64,000 nt of DNA from Lentibacillus sp. Marseille-P4043. GTDB lineage: Bacteria; Bacillota; Bacilli; Bacillales; Amphibacillaceae. The translations under genes were made by a program, and so were the position numbers. Each line of letters opens with the position of its first letter. Position 1 is the first letter of the stretch. The notes under the pieces are model-generated. The model saw nothing but the letters and a program-made list of their open reading frames with translations, did no database searches and had not been told where the DNA came from. Shown here piece after piece: positions 9,110 through 17,422 of this stretch. The stretch is taken from positions 2,849,696 to 2,913,695 of the forward strand of contig NZ_LT984884.1 in the NCBI RefSeq assembly GCF_900258515.1. The letters are read 5' to 3'.

Positions 9110-9130
9110 AATCATTCGGAGTGATACATT

Positions 9131-9304
9131 ATGTTTAGCAATATCGGTATACCAGGATTAATTTTAATATTGATCGTCGCGTTAGTCATTTTTGGTCCAT
9201 CAAAGCTACCGGAAATCGGAAAAGCTTTTGGGAGTTCGTTGAAGGAGTTTAAAAATGCTACAAAAGATATTGTCTCTGATGATGATAAAGATAAAAACAA
9301 ATAA
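9131..9304 (+). CDS. tatA: Second small TatA-family subunit
   Basis: A 57-residue protein reading [14 protein letters not shown], then [15 protein letters not shown] and an acidic end. It is about 70 percent identical by eye to the preceding TatA over the first 45 residues, so it is a tandem duplicate. It starts 22 bp after the first gene stops (site CGGAGTG). Two TatA proteins with one TatC is common in Bacillaceae. Confidence 0.93.
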   Translation: MFSNIGIPGLILILIVALVIFGPSKLPEIGKAFGSSLKEFKNATKDIVSDDDKDKNK

Positions 9305-9314
9305 TACCTAGTAT

Positions 9315-9405
9315 AAAAACTTCATTCGGTGAAGTTTTACTGCCCGTTCATGCGGGATAAAATGACCATATGAAGGTGTAAGGGCAATAACCTTGCATCT
9401 TCTTT
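9315..9405 (+). promoter_or_regulatory. Structured leader between the tatA pair and tatC
   Basis: Three consecutive hairpins: AAAACTTC/GAAGTTTT (9315-9338), a small CCCG/CGGG stem near 9343-9356, and a 12-bp stem with G-U pairs, GAAGGTGTAAGG/CCTTGCATCTTC (9372-9402), followed by TTTTG. The last may act as a partial terminator setting TatC below TatA. I do not recognise a known riboswitch class. Confidence 0.45.
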
Positions 9406-9438
9406 TGTGCTTAAGCTCCAGGAAGTGAGAGTGAATCA

Positions 9439-10209
9439 ATGTCTGAAGATCAACAATCTGTTACCACAAATGAAAAAGAAATGAATGTAACTGGACATTT
9501 ATCAGAATTAAGAAATAGGCTGATCGTTACTGCTGTATTTTTCGTTTTGTTCTTTACTTTGGGATTTATTTATGTAAAGGAAATTTATGGGTTTTTCGTT
9601 AATGATTTGGATTTTTCACTAAATGTTATAAGTCCTGGTGAAATCATCTGGATTTATTTCACCATGGCAGGCTTAGTTGCCGTGATTGGCACTATTCCGA
9701 TTTTGTTTCTACAAATTTGGCTCTTTATAAAACCCGGACTTACGCGTTCCGAACAAAAAGCCTCGTTGGCCTATATTCCAGCCGTATTTTTACTATTTAT
9801 CGGGGGATTAGTGTTTGGCTACGTTATTTTTATCAAACTAATTTTACCATTTTTACTTTCATTGAATAATGGCATGTTTAATGAATTGTTTACCGTAGAT
9901 AAATATTTTAAATTTTTACTTCGTGTAACAATCCCGTTCGCAGTATTGTTTGAAATTCCAATTATTTCCATGTTTTTAACTAGTCTCGGAATTTTGACCC
10001 CTGATTTTATGCGGAAAACAAGAAAGTATGCCTATTTTGTGTTAATTATTATTGGGGCCATTGTTACACCACCAGATTTTGTCTTACAAATTATTGTGGC
10101 AGTCCCATTAATTATTTTATATGAAATAAGCATTTACCTTTCCGGTATCGTCTATCGAAAAAAACTAAAAAAACATCAGGAATTTATGGAGCAGGAGAAC
10201 TATGATTAG
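9439..10209 (+). CDS. tatC: Sec-independent translocase subunit TatC
   Basis: A 256-residue protein with six membrane segments. The signal-recognition N-terminus HLSELRNRLI and the loop GLTRSEQKASL are conserved TatC features. TatC binds the twin-arginine signal of folded precursors. The ATG follows CAGGAAGTGAGAG. It is downstream of two tatA genes; no clear Tat substrate with an RR signal is encoded within the window. Confidence 0.96.
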   Translation: MSEDQQSVTTNEKEMNVTGHLSELRNRLIVTAVFFVLFFTLGFIYVKEIYGFFVNDLDFSLNVISPGEIIWIYFTMAGLVAVIGTIPILFLQIWLFIKPGLTRSEQKASLAYIPAVFLLFIGGLVFGYVIFIKLILPFLLSLNNGMFNELFTVDKYFKFLLRVTIPFAVLFEIPIISMFLTSLGILTPDFMRKTRKYAYFVLIIIGAIVTPPDFVLQIIVAVPLIILYEISIYLSGIVYRKKLKKHQEFMEQENYD

Positions 10210-10220
10210 GGGGATTGTTC

Positions 10221-10439
10221 ATGCGTTCATTTTACCATTATATAATGACTTTTCGTGGTGTAAAACAACCCGAAGCTAAAAGTCGTCTTGCGGATTGGAT
10301 TTTTTACGATCATGATTTCCCAAAACATTCAACAAATTACGCTGAAATAAGTAACTACCTAGAATGGAATAGTCCATTTACAAATGCATTACAAGTATTT
10401 GATGAGGTATGGGATTTATATAAAACACACGAAGATTAA
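10221..10439 (+). CDS. yozE: YozE-family (UPF0346) small protein
   Basis: A 72-residue protein of the YozE/UPF0346 family: SFYHYIMTFRG at the start, then FPKHSTNYAEISNYLE, the family signature. Cytosolic; biochemical role unknown. I chose the ATG at 10221 after TAGGGGGA; a TTG at 10215 is in frame but too close to that site. It starts 11 bp after tatC, so it may be the last gene of that transcript. Confidence 0.9.
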   Translation: MRSFYHYIMTFRGVKQPEAKSRLADWIFYDHDFPKHSTNYAEISNYLEWNSPFTNALQVFDEVWDLYKTHED

Positions 10440-10466
10440 AACTCTGGAGCATATCCAGAGTTTTTT
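10439..10466 (+). terminator. Terminator after yozE
   Basis: Stem AACTCTGG / CCAGAGTT with a short loop, followed by TTTTTT. Confidence 0.85.
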
Positions 10467-10497
10467 AATAAATAATAGAAACTCAGGAGGATAACGA

Positions 10498-10960
10498 ATG
10501 AAACTTTTACATAAAGCTGATTGGCATTTGAAATAGTGTTCATATGACCGAGAACAGGATAATATACTTCAGCAATTAATCGAAATTGTAAAAGAAGAGA
10601 CGCCTGATCTGATCATTGTAGCCGGTGATTCTAAATTGGTGCATTTGGAGAATTTAAAAAAACAGCGATCAGGAGCTAAAAAGAGGAAGAAGGAATTTAA
10701 ACAAACGTTTGATCAACTTTTAGAAAGCTATCAGACAATCACAAATAAAGCAGTAACCGAGACAAAATTAGAGGAATTGGCAAAACACTTGCCGGATAAT
10801 GGATAATATTGCAGATGCTGCTAACTATAAAAAACAAATAGCTAAGATGGAAACAACCTTTCAACAACAGCAATCCAGTTGGGAAAAAATTAGTCAAAAA
10901 TACCAACAAGCTTACGAACAATATGACTATTATTCCATTGGAGAATTAGCTGAACTATAG
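10498..10960 (+). pseudogene. sbcDC: Collapsed sbcD-sbcC remnant
   Basis: After AGGAGGATAACGA, the ATG at 10498 opens MKLLHKADWHLK, the N-terminus of nuclease subunit SbcD, then meets TAG (10534-10536 region). The same frame continues with DNILQQLIEIVKEETPDLII and VAGD, typical SbcD. It then changes without frame break into coiled-coil sequence (LENLKKQRSGAKKRKKEF) that looks like the ATPase SbcC. It ends at about 10806. A second frame continues to 10960, ending YYSIGELAEL. So nearly all of sbcD and both ends of sbcC were deleted and the rest carries a stop and a frameshift. The 270 bp after it holds no gene. Confidence 0.75.
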
Positions 10961-11230
10961 GGGGATTGCTCCGTGTTTCCTTACTGTTCGTCAAAAACTG
11001 CCATATAAATATAAAAATTTGTTGTATACTGCGGTTTCCCGGGAAATACACGTGTAATTATTTCCTCATAACCTTAAAATATGTCGTGAAAAACCGTACA
11101 ACATATTTGATTCTACTTTTAAAATTTTTATCAAAAGTAAGGTAAAGACTTTTTCAATCAGATGGCCTACACTCTTTATAGAAAAATACGTACAATAATC
11201 TAGAAACAATTATGGAAATGAGGGGTAATT

Positions 11231-11746
11231 ATGGTATTCCCAACCCAACGTCCACCAAATTTACCACCTAATCAAATGAGACCAAATCCTTTACAACGCA
11301 ACCCGGTCCATCCAATGTTTTCAAATAGAGCGATAACTGGTCAGCAACCACAGTCCCGTGGTAACCCGATGCAGAATATAATTGGCCGGATATTCCAGCC
11401 TCAGACGTTACAGCAAGGATCATTGCCAACACGTGCAGCAGGGGGGCTCTCAAGTACGTTAAATAATGTACAGCAAGTTTTAAAAATAGCTCAGTCTGCA
11501 GCCCCAATGGTGCAACAATACGGACCAATGGTAAAAAACATTCCAGTTATGTTTAAAATGATGAAGGCATTTAAAGATATTGATAATGAACCAGATGGAG
11601 ATGGAGATGCAGATGGAGAGACAACTTCACCATCAACGGAACAACATCATACAACAACACAAGGCGAATCCAGTAATTCTACGGAGCAAATAAAAACGGA
11701 GACCAACCAAAATAACGGAGAATCGAAACCGAAATTATTTATTTGA
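11231..11746 (+). CDS. yqfQ: YqfQ/VrrA-family spore protein
   Basis: A 171-residue protein: a Pro/Gln/Asn-rich N-terminus (residues 1-65), a conserved middle (QYGPMVKNIPVMFKMMKAFK, about residues 97-116), an acidic Asp/Gly stretch, a Thr/Ser/Glu-rich tail and a terminal KPKLFI. This matches the VrrA/YqfQ family associated with sporulation; function unknown. The ATG follows ATGAGGGG. It stands alone. Confidence 0.8.
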   Translation: MVFPTQRPPNLPPNQMRPNPLQRNPVHPMFSNRAITGQQPQSRGNPMQNIIGRIFQPQTLQQGSLPTRAAGGLSSTLNNVQQVLKIAQSAAPMVQQYGPMVKNIPVMFKMMKAFKDIDNEPDGDGDADGETTSPSTEQHHTTTQGESSNSTEQIKTETNQNNGESKPKLFI

Positions 11747-11825
11747 TATAATGAGTCGCACAACTTGATTTTTATCCGGAAAGACGAAAAAATAGAAACA
11801 AATACAGTTTAGTGGAGGTAATGAA

Positions 11826-12785
11826 ATGGTAGTAAATCAAGAAGTAGCTACTTTTGCCGGTGGATGTTTTTGGTGTATGGTAGAACCATTTGATAAACGG
11901 CCAGGGATTATCAATGTGGTGTCTGGTTATACTGGTGGGACAACGGAAAACCCGACATATGAAGAAGTTTGCTCTAATACAACTGGTCATGTTGAAGCTG
12001 TAAAAATAACGTACGATCCATCAATCATGACGTATGAGCAGCTTGTTGAAACGTTTTGGCAGCAAATAGATCCAACAGATGCTGGTGGACAATTTAATGA
12101 TCGGGGAGCATCATACCAAACGGTGATTTTTTATCATAATGAAAAACAAAAAGAAATTGCCGAAGCATCAAAACAAAAATTAGCAGATAGCGGGAAATTT
12201 ACAAAACCAATTGTAACAGAAATTATTCCCGCTAAAGCTTTTTATCCAGCTGAAGACGAGCATCAGGATTATTATAAAACACACGCATTTCATTATAAAA
12301 TGTATAAAAAAGGATCGGGGAGAGCTGATTTTATTAAAAATAACTGGACGAAATCTAGTGATAAATCGAAACTAAAAGAACAGTTAACACCAATCCAATA
12401 TAATGTTACTCAGGAAAATGGCACGGAACGACCTTTTCAAAATGAATATTGGAATAATGAAAAAGATGGAATTTACGTCGATATTGTATCAGGAGAAATA
12501 TTGTTCTCATCCCACGATAAATTCGATGCCGGTTGCGGCTGGCCTAGCTTTACAAAACCAGTTGATCATTACCAGGTAAAGGAGAATACAGATACAACAC
12601 ATGGAATGATTCGAACAGAAGTAAGAAGTAAAGAAGGGGATTCCCATTTAGGGCATGTTTTTAATGATGGTCCAAAAGAACAAGGCGGGTTACGTTATTG
12701 CATGAATTCAGCTGCCATGCGGTTTATTCCAAAAGAAAAAATGATTCAAGAAGGATATGAAAAATATCTGTACTTATTTCAGTAA
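11826..12785 (+). CDS. msrAB: Fused peptide methionine sulfoxide reductase MsrA-MsrB
   Basis: A 319-residue bifunctional repair enzyme. MsrA (residues 1-155) has GGCFWC with catalytic Cys14 and reduces Met-S-sulfoxide. MsrB (about 168-319) has the catalytic Cys in [11 protein letters not shown] and reduces Met-R-sulfoxide. The MsrB half keeps DAGCGWPSF but lacks the paired CxxC zinc ligands, so it is the zinc-free form. The ATG follows AGTGGAGGTAATGAA. No signal peptide, hence cytosolic. Thioredoxin is the usual reductant. Confidence 0.96.
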   Translation: MVVNQEVATFAGGCFWCMVEPFDKRPGIINVVSGYTGGTTENPTYEEVCSNTTGHVEAVKITYDPSIMTYEQLVETFWQQIDPTDAGGQFNDRGASYQTVIFYHNEKQKEIAEASKQKLADSGKFTKPIVTEIIPAKAFYPAEDEHQDYYKTHAFHYKMYKKGSGRADFIKNNWTKSSDKSKLKEQLTPIQYNVTQENGTERPFQNEYWNNEKDGIYVDIVSGEILFSSHDKFDAGCGWPSFTKPVDHYQVKENTDTTHGMIRTEVRSKEGDSHLGHVFNDGPKEQGGLRYCMNSAAMRFIPKEKMIQEGYEKYLYLFQ

Positions 12786-12844
12786 ACTACAAGTTGATAA
12801 TAATATTATTATGTAAACTTAATAACGATGGTGGAGAGTGGAAA

Positions 12845-13051
12845 ATGATTCATTTAGATTGGGAAAATAGAGAAACGATCAAGCAAATTAAATGCGTACA
12901 TGCTGATGCCAAAAAATTCGTTGTAAATAATAAATTAACACCTGGAAAAATGTACGATGTTAAAAATGAAACAGATGAATTTTATTTTATTATTGATAAC
13001 AGCGAGCGGATTGGCGGATTTCTAAAAACTTATTTCGAAGAGGTGAAATAA
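12845..13051 (+). CDS. Small conserved protein, DUF6501-like
   Basis: A 68-residue protein (MIHLDWENRETIKQIKCVHA, later LTPGKMYDVKNETDEFYFII). It resembles short Bacillaceae proteins grouped as DUF6501; the family name is from memory. The fold looks like all-beta, with no membrane segment. Function unknown. The start follows GGTGGAGAGTG; the open frame upstream to 12794 has no site. It lies 59 bp after msrAB and may be co-transcribed. Confidence 0.75.
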   Translation: MIHLDWENRETIKQIKCVHADAKKFVVNNKLTPGKMYDVKNETDEFYFIIDNSERIGGFLKTYFEEVK

Positions 13052-13077
13052 CAGGGGAAATACCCTGTTATTTTTTT
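13046..13077 (+). terminator. Terminator after the DUF6501-like gene
   Basis: Stem AAATAACAGGG / CCCTGTTATTT around a short loop, then a T run. The left arm overlaps the stop codon. Confidence 0.9.
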
Positions 13078-13123
13078 GTATGCATAATTTTGCAATTATT
13101 TGTCAAAGATGAAATGAAAAATG

Positions 13124-13152
13124 TTTCTTATCGAAGCAATTAGTGCTATAAT
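13124..13152 (+). promoter_or_regulatory. Extended -10 promoter of the histidine phosphatase gene
   Basis: TGCTATAAT (extended -10; TATAAT at 13147-13152). The -35 position holds TTTCTT, a poor match. Predicted start near 13159. Confidence 0.5.
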
Positions 13153-13230
13153 TAATTCATAATTTCTAATCATTCGATAGTCAACTTATGTAAGCCTGCA
13201 CACAATCCTAAAAAGAGGGACTGAACAGTA

Positions 13231-13779
13231 TTGAAAAATATATTTTTGGTTCGTCATTGTTCCGCTGATGGTCAACATAAAGATTCACCACTAACATACG
13301 AAGGAATGAGACAAGCTCAGCTACTTTCAAGATTTTTTAGTGAACAGAAAATTCATGTTGATAAAATTATTTCCAGTCCATATTTACGAGCAATTGAGAG
13401 TATCAAACCATTTGCCGAACAGATAAATACTCGGATTGACATTAATGAAAATTTAACGGAGCGAATTTTGAGTAATGAACCAATTGATGATTGGCTAGAT
13501 GTATTAGAGCAATCTTTTCTTGATCTTGACTTTACTTTGCCTGGTGGCGAATCAGGTAATGATGCAATAAACCGGGCAAACGCAGTGCTCGACACTGTTT
13601 TCGCTGATGATACAGCATCAAATACAATTATCGTTAGCCACGGGAATTTAATCACATTGCTGTTAAAACAATTTGACCAAACGTTTGGATTTGAACAGTG
13701 GAAAGCACTTAGAAATCCTGATGTTTATTTAATTTGCGAAAGAAACGACACAAGAACAGTGGAATGTCTGTGGAATTGA
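13231..13779 (+). CDS. Histidine phosphatase family protein (phosphoglycerate-mutase-like)
   Basis: A 182-residue branch-1 histidine phosphatase. The phospho-acceptor His is in LVRHCSADG, where the usual RHG is RHC. Other active-site residues are ISSPYLRAIES (second Arg), NLTER (Glu region) and VSHGNLITLLL (second His). The substrate cannot be predicted; relatives act on small phosphomonoesters. It starts with TTG after AGAGGG. Confidence 0.85.
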   Translation: MKNIFLVRHCSADGQHKDSPLTYEGMRQAQLLSRFFSEQKIHVDKIISSPYLRAIESIKPFAEQINTRIDINENLTERILSNEPIDDWLDVLEQSFLDLDFTLPGGESGNDAINRANAVLDTVFADDTASNTIIVSHGNLITLLLKQFDQTFGFEQWKALRNPDVYLICERNDTRTVECLWN

Positions 13780-13799
13780 AATTACCCGTAGATTACTAC

Positions 13800-14990
13800 T
13801 CATAAATATAAATTTGCCAACATGATTCCTAAACTTTCCTGATATATCTCTGGAAATTTTTTTATGGACAATGGATTCATCCCACTTCCTAGCTCAATTG
13901 TGAACCCTGGATTTTTAAATTCCTGGATAAACCAATCTTTATAACCTGCATAACTGTCTAGATACCGTACGGCAGTATATCCGCTAACTCGGGCATATTC
14001 TTCAGCAATGATAGCTGAAATTGGTGGCTCAGATCCTTCAAATCCCCAATAAAATTCTTTTCCCTGTGTATGAAAAGCATTTAACCGTGTGAAATTCCGT
14101 GTTCTTGCTAATTCAGCCATTGTAATAGATTCAGGCTCTGATAATGGATGTGGTCCTGGATAATCTCGTGGTTGTGGCGTTGTAGGTTTTCGATCCGCTT
14201 CTATGTTCCACAAAGCTGGATATTGATTATTAAGATCAACTCCCTTAATATTTGCTTTCCAATTTGAAAAATCATCCTGTTGATTATTTAAATTCAAGAC
14301 GAACTGTTTATAGGAACCTGCTGCATCTGAACCGTTTAATACAAGATTCACTCCATCAGGGTTAACCATGGGAACAAGTGAAAAACTTGTATCAATATAC
14401 ATTGGAAGCATATAAATACCACGAATTGATACGTTATTGGTAAGTGATAACACATATTGATTTAAAAATCGCATAATCACTGGAGTCGTAATCCATTCGT
14501 TCGCATGAAATGAACCATCCACGTGAACTTGTTTGTCACCAATTCCAAGTTGCAGTTCGACTAAATCTTTTCCCATTACCGAGTGTCCAATTGTTTGTCT
14601 TACGATAAATGGGTAAACGTCAATCAATTGCTCTAAATCTTGGCACATTTTTTCGTATGTATAATGATTCACATCCTGTACAATGTAGTCCTGTAAACGC
14701 TCCGGTATGAAAATCTGCTGCCCAACAAGTAAACTGTATTGATTCACAAATGGATTTACTAAAAACAATGCATCCATTGGAATTTTTCGGTTAATTGCTA
14801 TTTTCCATAACGTGTCACCATTTTTGATTGTATAGTTACTTAATATATAACCAGGAATATTGACACGTTGTCCAACATGTAAATTGGTGGGATCAAGTCC
14901 TGGGTTTGAGGTTTCGATCAATACTAGTGGAATATCGAATAATTGGCTAAAATACCAAAAAGAATCCTTGTTCCGAATCGTTACCTTCAT
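13800..14990 (-). CDS. LysM-containing M14 peptidase (gamma-D-glutamyl-meso-DAP endopeptidase type)
   Basis: A 396-residue zinc peptidase. Two LysM domains (about residues 1-45 and 50-95, with TIKNGDTLWKIAINRKIPMD) bind wall glycan; the M14 domain follows. Zinc ligands His and Glu are in SFHANEW and the next His in FHTQGKEFYW; the catalytic Glu is in FTIELGSG. The layout and length match endopeptidase I of Lysinibacillus sphaericus and B. subtilis YqgT. The frame runs upstream to 15221, but the ATG at 14990 has AAGGGGCG upstream and starts directly in the first LysM. There is no Sec signal, as in those sporulation enzymes. Confidence 0.9.
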   Translation of the reverse strand: MKVTIRNKDSFWYFSQLFDIPLVLIETSNPGLDPTNLHVGQRVNIPGYILSNYTIKNGDTLWKIAINRKIPMDALFLVNPFVNQYSLLVGQQIFIPERLQDYIVQDVNHYTYEKMCQDLEQLIDVYPFIVRQTIGHSVMGKDLVELQLGIGDKQVHVDGSFHANEWITTPVIMRFLNQYVLSLTNNVSIRGIYMLPMYIDTSFSLVPMVNPDGVNLVLNGSDAAGSYKQFVLNLNNQQDDFSNWKANIKGVDLNNQYPALWNIEADRKPTTPQPRDYPGPHPLSEPESITMAELARTRNFTRLNAFHTQGKEFYWGFEGSEPPISAIIAEEYARVSGYTAVRYLDSYAGYKDWFIQEFKNPGFTIELGSGMNPLSIKKFPEIYQESLGIMLANLYL

Positions 14991-15214
14991 TTGCAATCGC
15001 CCCTTACCATGTGATCGGCCGTCTTTTTCCGTATATATGCAAAAAATTCCCCTGTTAAAAATATTATGATTGTGCTGTTTAAAAAATGAATTATTATGCC
15101 GAAATGCTTGAAAGAAACAGGGTTGTTCGGTACTATAAATAATATACAAATTTACATAAAAGCGGATTTGTACAATATATGCTAGAAACAAAACGGTAAA
15201 AGGAGGAGATTTGC

Positions 15215-15454
15215 TTGGCATTTGTTATTACATCACCTTGTAAAAATGAAAAATCAGGGGAATGTGTGGAAGTATGTCCGGTTGATTGTATAGAAGAAGG
15301 TAAAGATATGTTCTACATTGATCCCGACATCTGTATTGACTGTGGAGCCTGTGAAGCAGTATGTCCGGTTGAAGCGATTTATATGGAAGACGAAGTACCA
15401 GAGGAAGAAAATGAATATATAGAATTAAACCGAAAATTTTATGAAGACCGATAA
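15215..15454 (+). CDS. fer: Ferredoxin with two Fe-S cluster motifs
   Basis: A 79-residue electron carrier. The first cluster motif is CKNEKSGECVEVCPVDC and the second is CIDCGACEAVCP. The first has the wide spacing seen in seven-iron [3Fe-4S][4Fe-4S] ferredoxins. The tail is acidic. It starts with TTG after AAAAGGAGGAGAT. It is divergent from the M14 peptidase and is single with its own terminator. Confidence 0.95.
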   Translation: MAFVITSPCKNEKSGECVEVCPVDCIEEGKDMFYIDPDICIDCGACEAVCPVEAIYMEDEVPEEENEYIELNRKFYEDR

Positions 15455-15458
15455 CCGG

Positions 15459-15487
15459 AAGCCGCTACCCTATGATAGCGGCTTTAA
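15459..15487. terminator. Terminator between fer and acyP
   Basis: Stem AAGCCGCTA / TAGCGGCTT with an 8-nt loop, between convergent genes. The T run is short. Confidence 0.7.
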
Positions 15488-15495
15488 CTATGGAA

Positions 15496-15768
15496 TTATC
15501 TAATGGAAAAGGAGTCAAATTCCTTGGTTGTCTTTTCTGAAGTCTCTAGTTGTAGATCATCAACACGAATAAATCGATTAAATCCAGATTTAAGTATGTC
15601 TAGGTAATGTTTCACCTGGCTTTCATCTCCAACGACTTCTAACTCTACTGTGCCATTAGAGTTATTTCGTACCCAACCAACTAATTGATGTTTTATTGCT
15701 GATTGCTTTGCTGAATACCTGAACCCAACCCCTTGAACACGTCCACTAACAATAATATGTGCAAGCAA
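15496..15768 (-). CDS. acyP: Acylphosphatase
   Basis: A 90-residue alpha/beta protein with the acylphosphatase signature GRVQGVGFRYSAK (phosphate-binding loop and catalytic Arg) and GWVRNNSNGTVEL (catalytic Asn). It hydrolyses carboxyl-phosphate bonds such as acetyl phosphate. It starts with TTG; AAGGAG lies about 10 bp upstream. It is monocistronic. Confidence 0.95.
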   Translation of the reverse strand: MLAHIIVSGRVQGVGFRYSAKQSAIKHQLVGWVRNNSNGTVELEVVGDESQVKHYLDILKSGFNRFIRVDDLQLETSEKTTKEFDSFSIR

Positions 15769-16120
15769 ACCACGACATCTCCTTACATTACTATTACCAT
15801 TCTATTTAACCTTAAATGAATAATTTAAACATAGAAAGAAATATAATCATTGCTAGTTTTATTTTTCTGTAAATTGGGAAGATGATAAATAATAGCTTGT
15901 TTATTTACACAGAAACATACATGTAATTAAAAAGTAAAAAATGGAATAGAAAGGGTGTAAAAAATTAGATAATATGGAATGCTGATAAAGGATAATCAGG
16001 GAAGACAATTTACATCATTCCATATTTTAAAATAGGCTATGATCTATACGTCGTTGAAATCGCTTGCAGCTAAAAGATTTGTGATCATTTTCCATCTAAT
16101 CTATGGCAAAAAAATGACAT

Positions 16121-16162
16121 TGTGATCGTTATCACACTAATTTGAAAGTCTATTGTTATACA
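16121..16162 (+). promoter_or_regulatory. FNR-type operator and -10 of the nitrate reductase operon
   Basis: TGTGATCGTTATCACA (16121-16136) is a perfect TGTGA-N6-TCACA dyad, the Fnr/Crp-family box. A -10-like TATACA at 16157-16162 places the start near 16170, so the box centre sits at about -41.5, the class II activator position used by Fnr in Bacillus. No good -35 is present, which fits activator dependence. The rest of the gap 15769-16274 is AT-rich without a gene. Confidence 0.85.
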
Positions 16163-16274
16163 ATTTTATCCATGGTATTCTTAGAAATATCAACAGTTAT
16201 TTTAAATGAATTTGACGAATTTTGTAGATGTAATTGTAACTATATTTAATTCTAAACAAAGGAGTGAAGCCTAT

Positions 16275-16691
16275 ATGTCAGGTCCAGCTTTAAAACATAC
16301 GGATAGCCATTCCGCCATTCACGAAGCAGCATTACATGAGGCTGCAGAGTTAACTGAATTACTTGATCGTCTTGTTAAAGATGAGCATTACGATAAAGCG
16401 TTGGAAGTTGCTTTTGTCGTAGTGGAACACTGGGAAAACCGAACACTTCGACATGCGGATTCAGAAGAAGAAGGATTATATAAAGAATTGGTTGAAGCGA
16501 CACCAGATTTGAAGGAGTCGATTATTGAATTAACACGTGATCATAACCTGTTACGACTTTTGGTAAAGGAAATTAGAACGATGTTAAACGAAGATGGTAT
16601 AAGTGACGAAGTTGTTCAACGATTTCAGGCTCTCATTTTAGTTGATCAGCTTCATAATCAAGCAGAAGAGAAAATATTACCACATCATTGA
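16275..16691 (+). CDS. Hemerythrin-like (HHE) protein, first gene of the nar operon
   Basis: A 138-residue all-helical protein with spaced His and Glu residues fitting a di-iron HHE cation-binding bundle: HSAIHEAALHEAAE, VVEHWENRTLRHADSEEEG, TRDHNLL, DQLHNQAEEKILPHH. Such proteins bind O2 or NO or sense them. Placed first behind the FNR box, a role in handling NO or oxygen during nitrate respiration is likely but inferred. The ATG at 16275 follows AAAGGAGTG. Confidence 0.8.
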   Translation: MSGPALKHTDSHSAIHEAALHEAAELTELLDRLVKDEHYDKALEVAFVVVEHWENRTLRHADSEEEGLYKELVEATPDLKESIIELTRDHNLLRLLVKEIRTMLNEDGISDEVVQRFQALILVDQLHNQAEEKILPHH

Positions 16692-16725
16692 TCATTAATT
16701 AGACAGCATTTGGAGGTGAAAATCC

Positions 16726-17043
16726 TTGGAACAAAAGGGAAAGAAACTAGAAAATGAACAGCCAATAAGGGTATTATTCCCGAAGCTTTACGAATATATC
16801 GAAACTGAATTGGAAAGTTTGCATGTTCACGCTTACGATGTTCAAGCAAATATAGCAGAAGAGGGATCAAATTACCGAATTCTTATCCACTTTGGTGATG
16901 GATTTGCTCATACAAAGTCACAGTTGTTCACTATCGACGCAATAAATAAATTAGACACGCCTATTACTGAATTTATCAAAGAGCTCGGTGAGGAATGTAA
17001 AGAAGTAATGATTGCCGACTACTTTAAAATGATGAAAATATAA
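16726..17043 (+). CDS. Unknown nar-operon protein
   Basis: A 105-residue soluble alpha/beta protein, begun with TTG after TGGAGGTGAAAATCC. I do not recognise a family. The central part (NYRILIHFGDGF) looks like beta strands and the C-terminus (ITEFIKELGEECKEVMIADYFKMM) is helical. There are no cysteines that would bind a cluster and no membrane segment. It sits 34 bp after the hemerythrin-like gene and 100 bp before the next, so it is probably an accessory of nitrate respiration. Confidence 0.7.
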   Translation: MEQKGKKLENEQPIRVLFPKLYEYIETELESLHVHAYDVQANIAEEGSNYRILIHFGDGFAHTKSQLFTIDAINKLDTPITEFIKELGEECKEVMIADYFKMMKI

Positions 17044-17143
17044 TAAGGAAACTGGTTCAGGAGTCCTGTTACATTTTTAATAAAGAATAGGCTACTAGAG
17101 AAATTATCTTTCTGAGAGACCTTAATAGAAAGGAAGAAATGTG

Positions 17144-17422
17144 ATGTTTTCATTTGAAGAAGATGCTAATTTTGTTCAAGATCGCGAAGACTTGATTGCG
17201 GTTCTTAAAATGAGATTTGGCGAAATCCCATCTGGCGTTATCGATGCAATTTATAAAACAAATGATATGAATACATTAGAACGACTTATTTTAGTTGCAG
17301 CAAATGCACCTACATTAAAGATATTCCTTGAAGAATTAGAAGAAGGTTCAGGTAGTTTTCGTATTTTAGGTGAACGCTTTAATCCAATTAATTCATTAAG
17401 TGAAAAGGGTGGTATGAAGTGA
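17144..17422 (+). CDS. Small DUF4351-like protein before narG
   Basis: A 92-residue acidic helical protein. Residues about 20-65 (RFGEIPSGVIDAIYKTND, then LERLILVAANAPTL) resemble the helical DUF4351 module found at the ends of some nuclease-like proteins; this is a pattern impression only. Its stop overlaps the narG GTG (4 bp), so it is translationally coupled to narG. The ATG at 17144 follows AAAGGAAGAAATGTG. Confidence 0.7.
   Translation: MFSFEEDANFVQDREDLIAVLKMRFGEIPSGVIDAIYKTNDMNTLERLILVAANAPTLKIFLEELEEGSGSFRILGERFNPINSLSEKGGMK

Noticed and set aside
9305..9438. Molybdenum-cofactor or other known riboswitch before tatC
   Set aside because: Hairpins are present, but the arrangement matches no class I know.
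14991..15221. 77-residue N-terminal extension of the M14 peptidase
   Set aside because: It overlaps the fer start and has no ribosome site; the ATG at 14990 starts right at the LysM domain.
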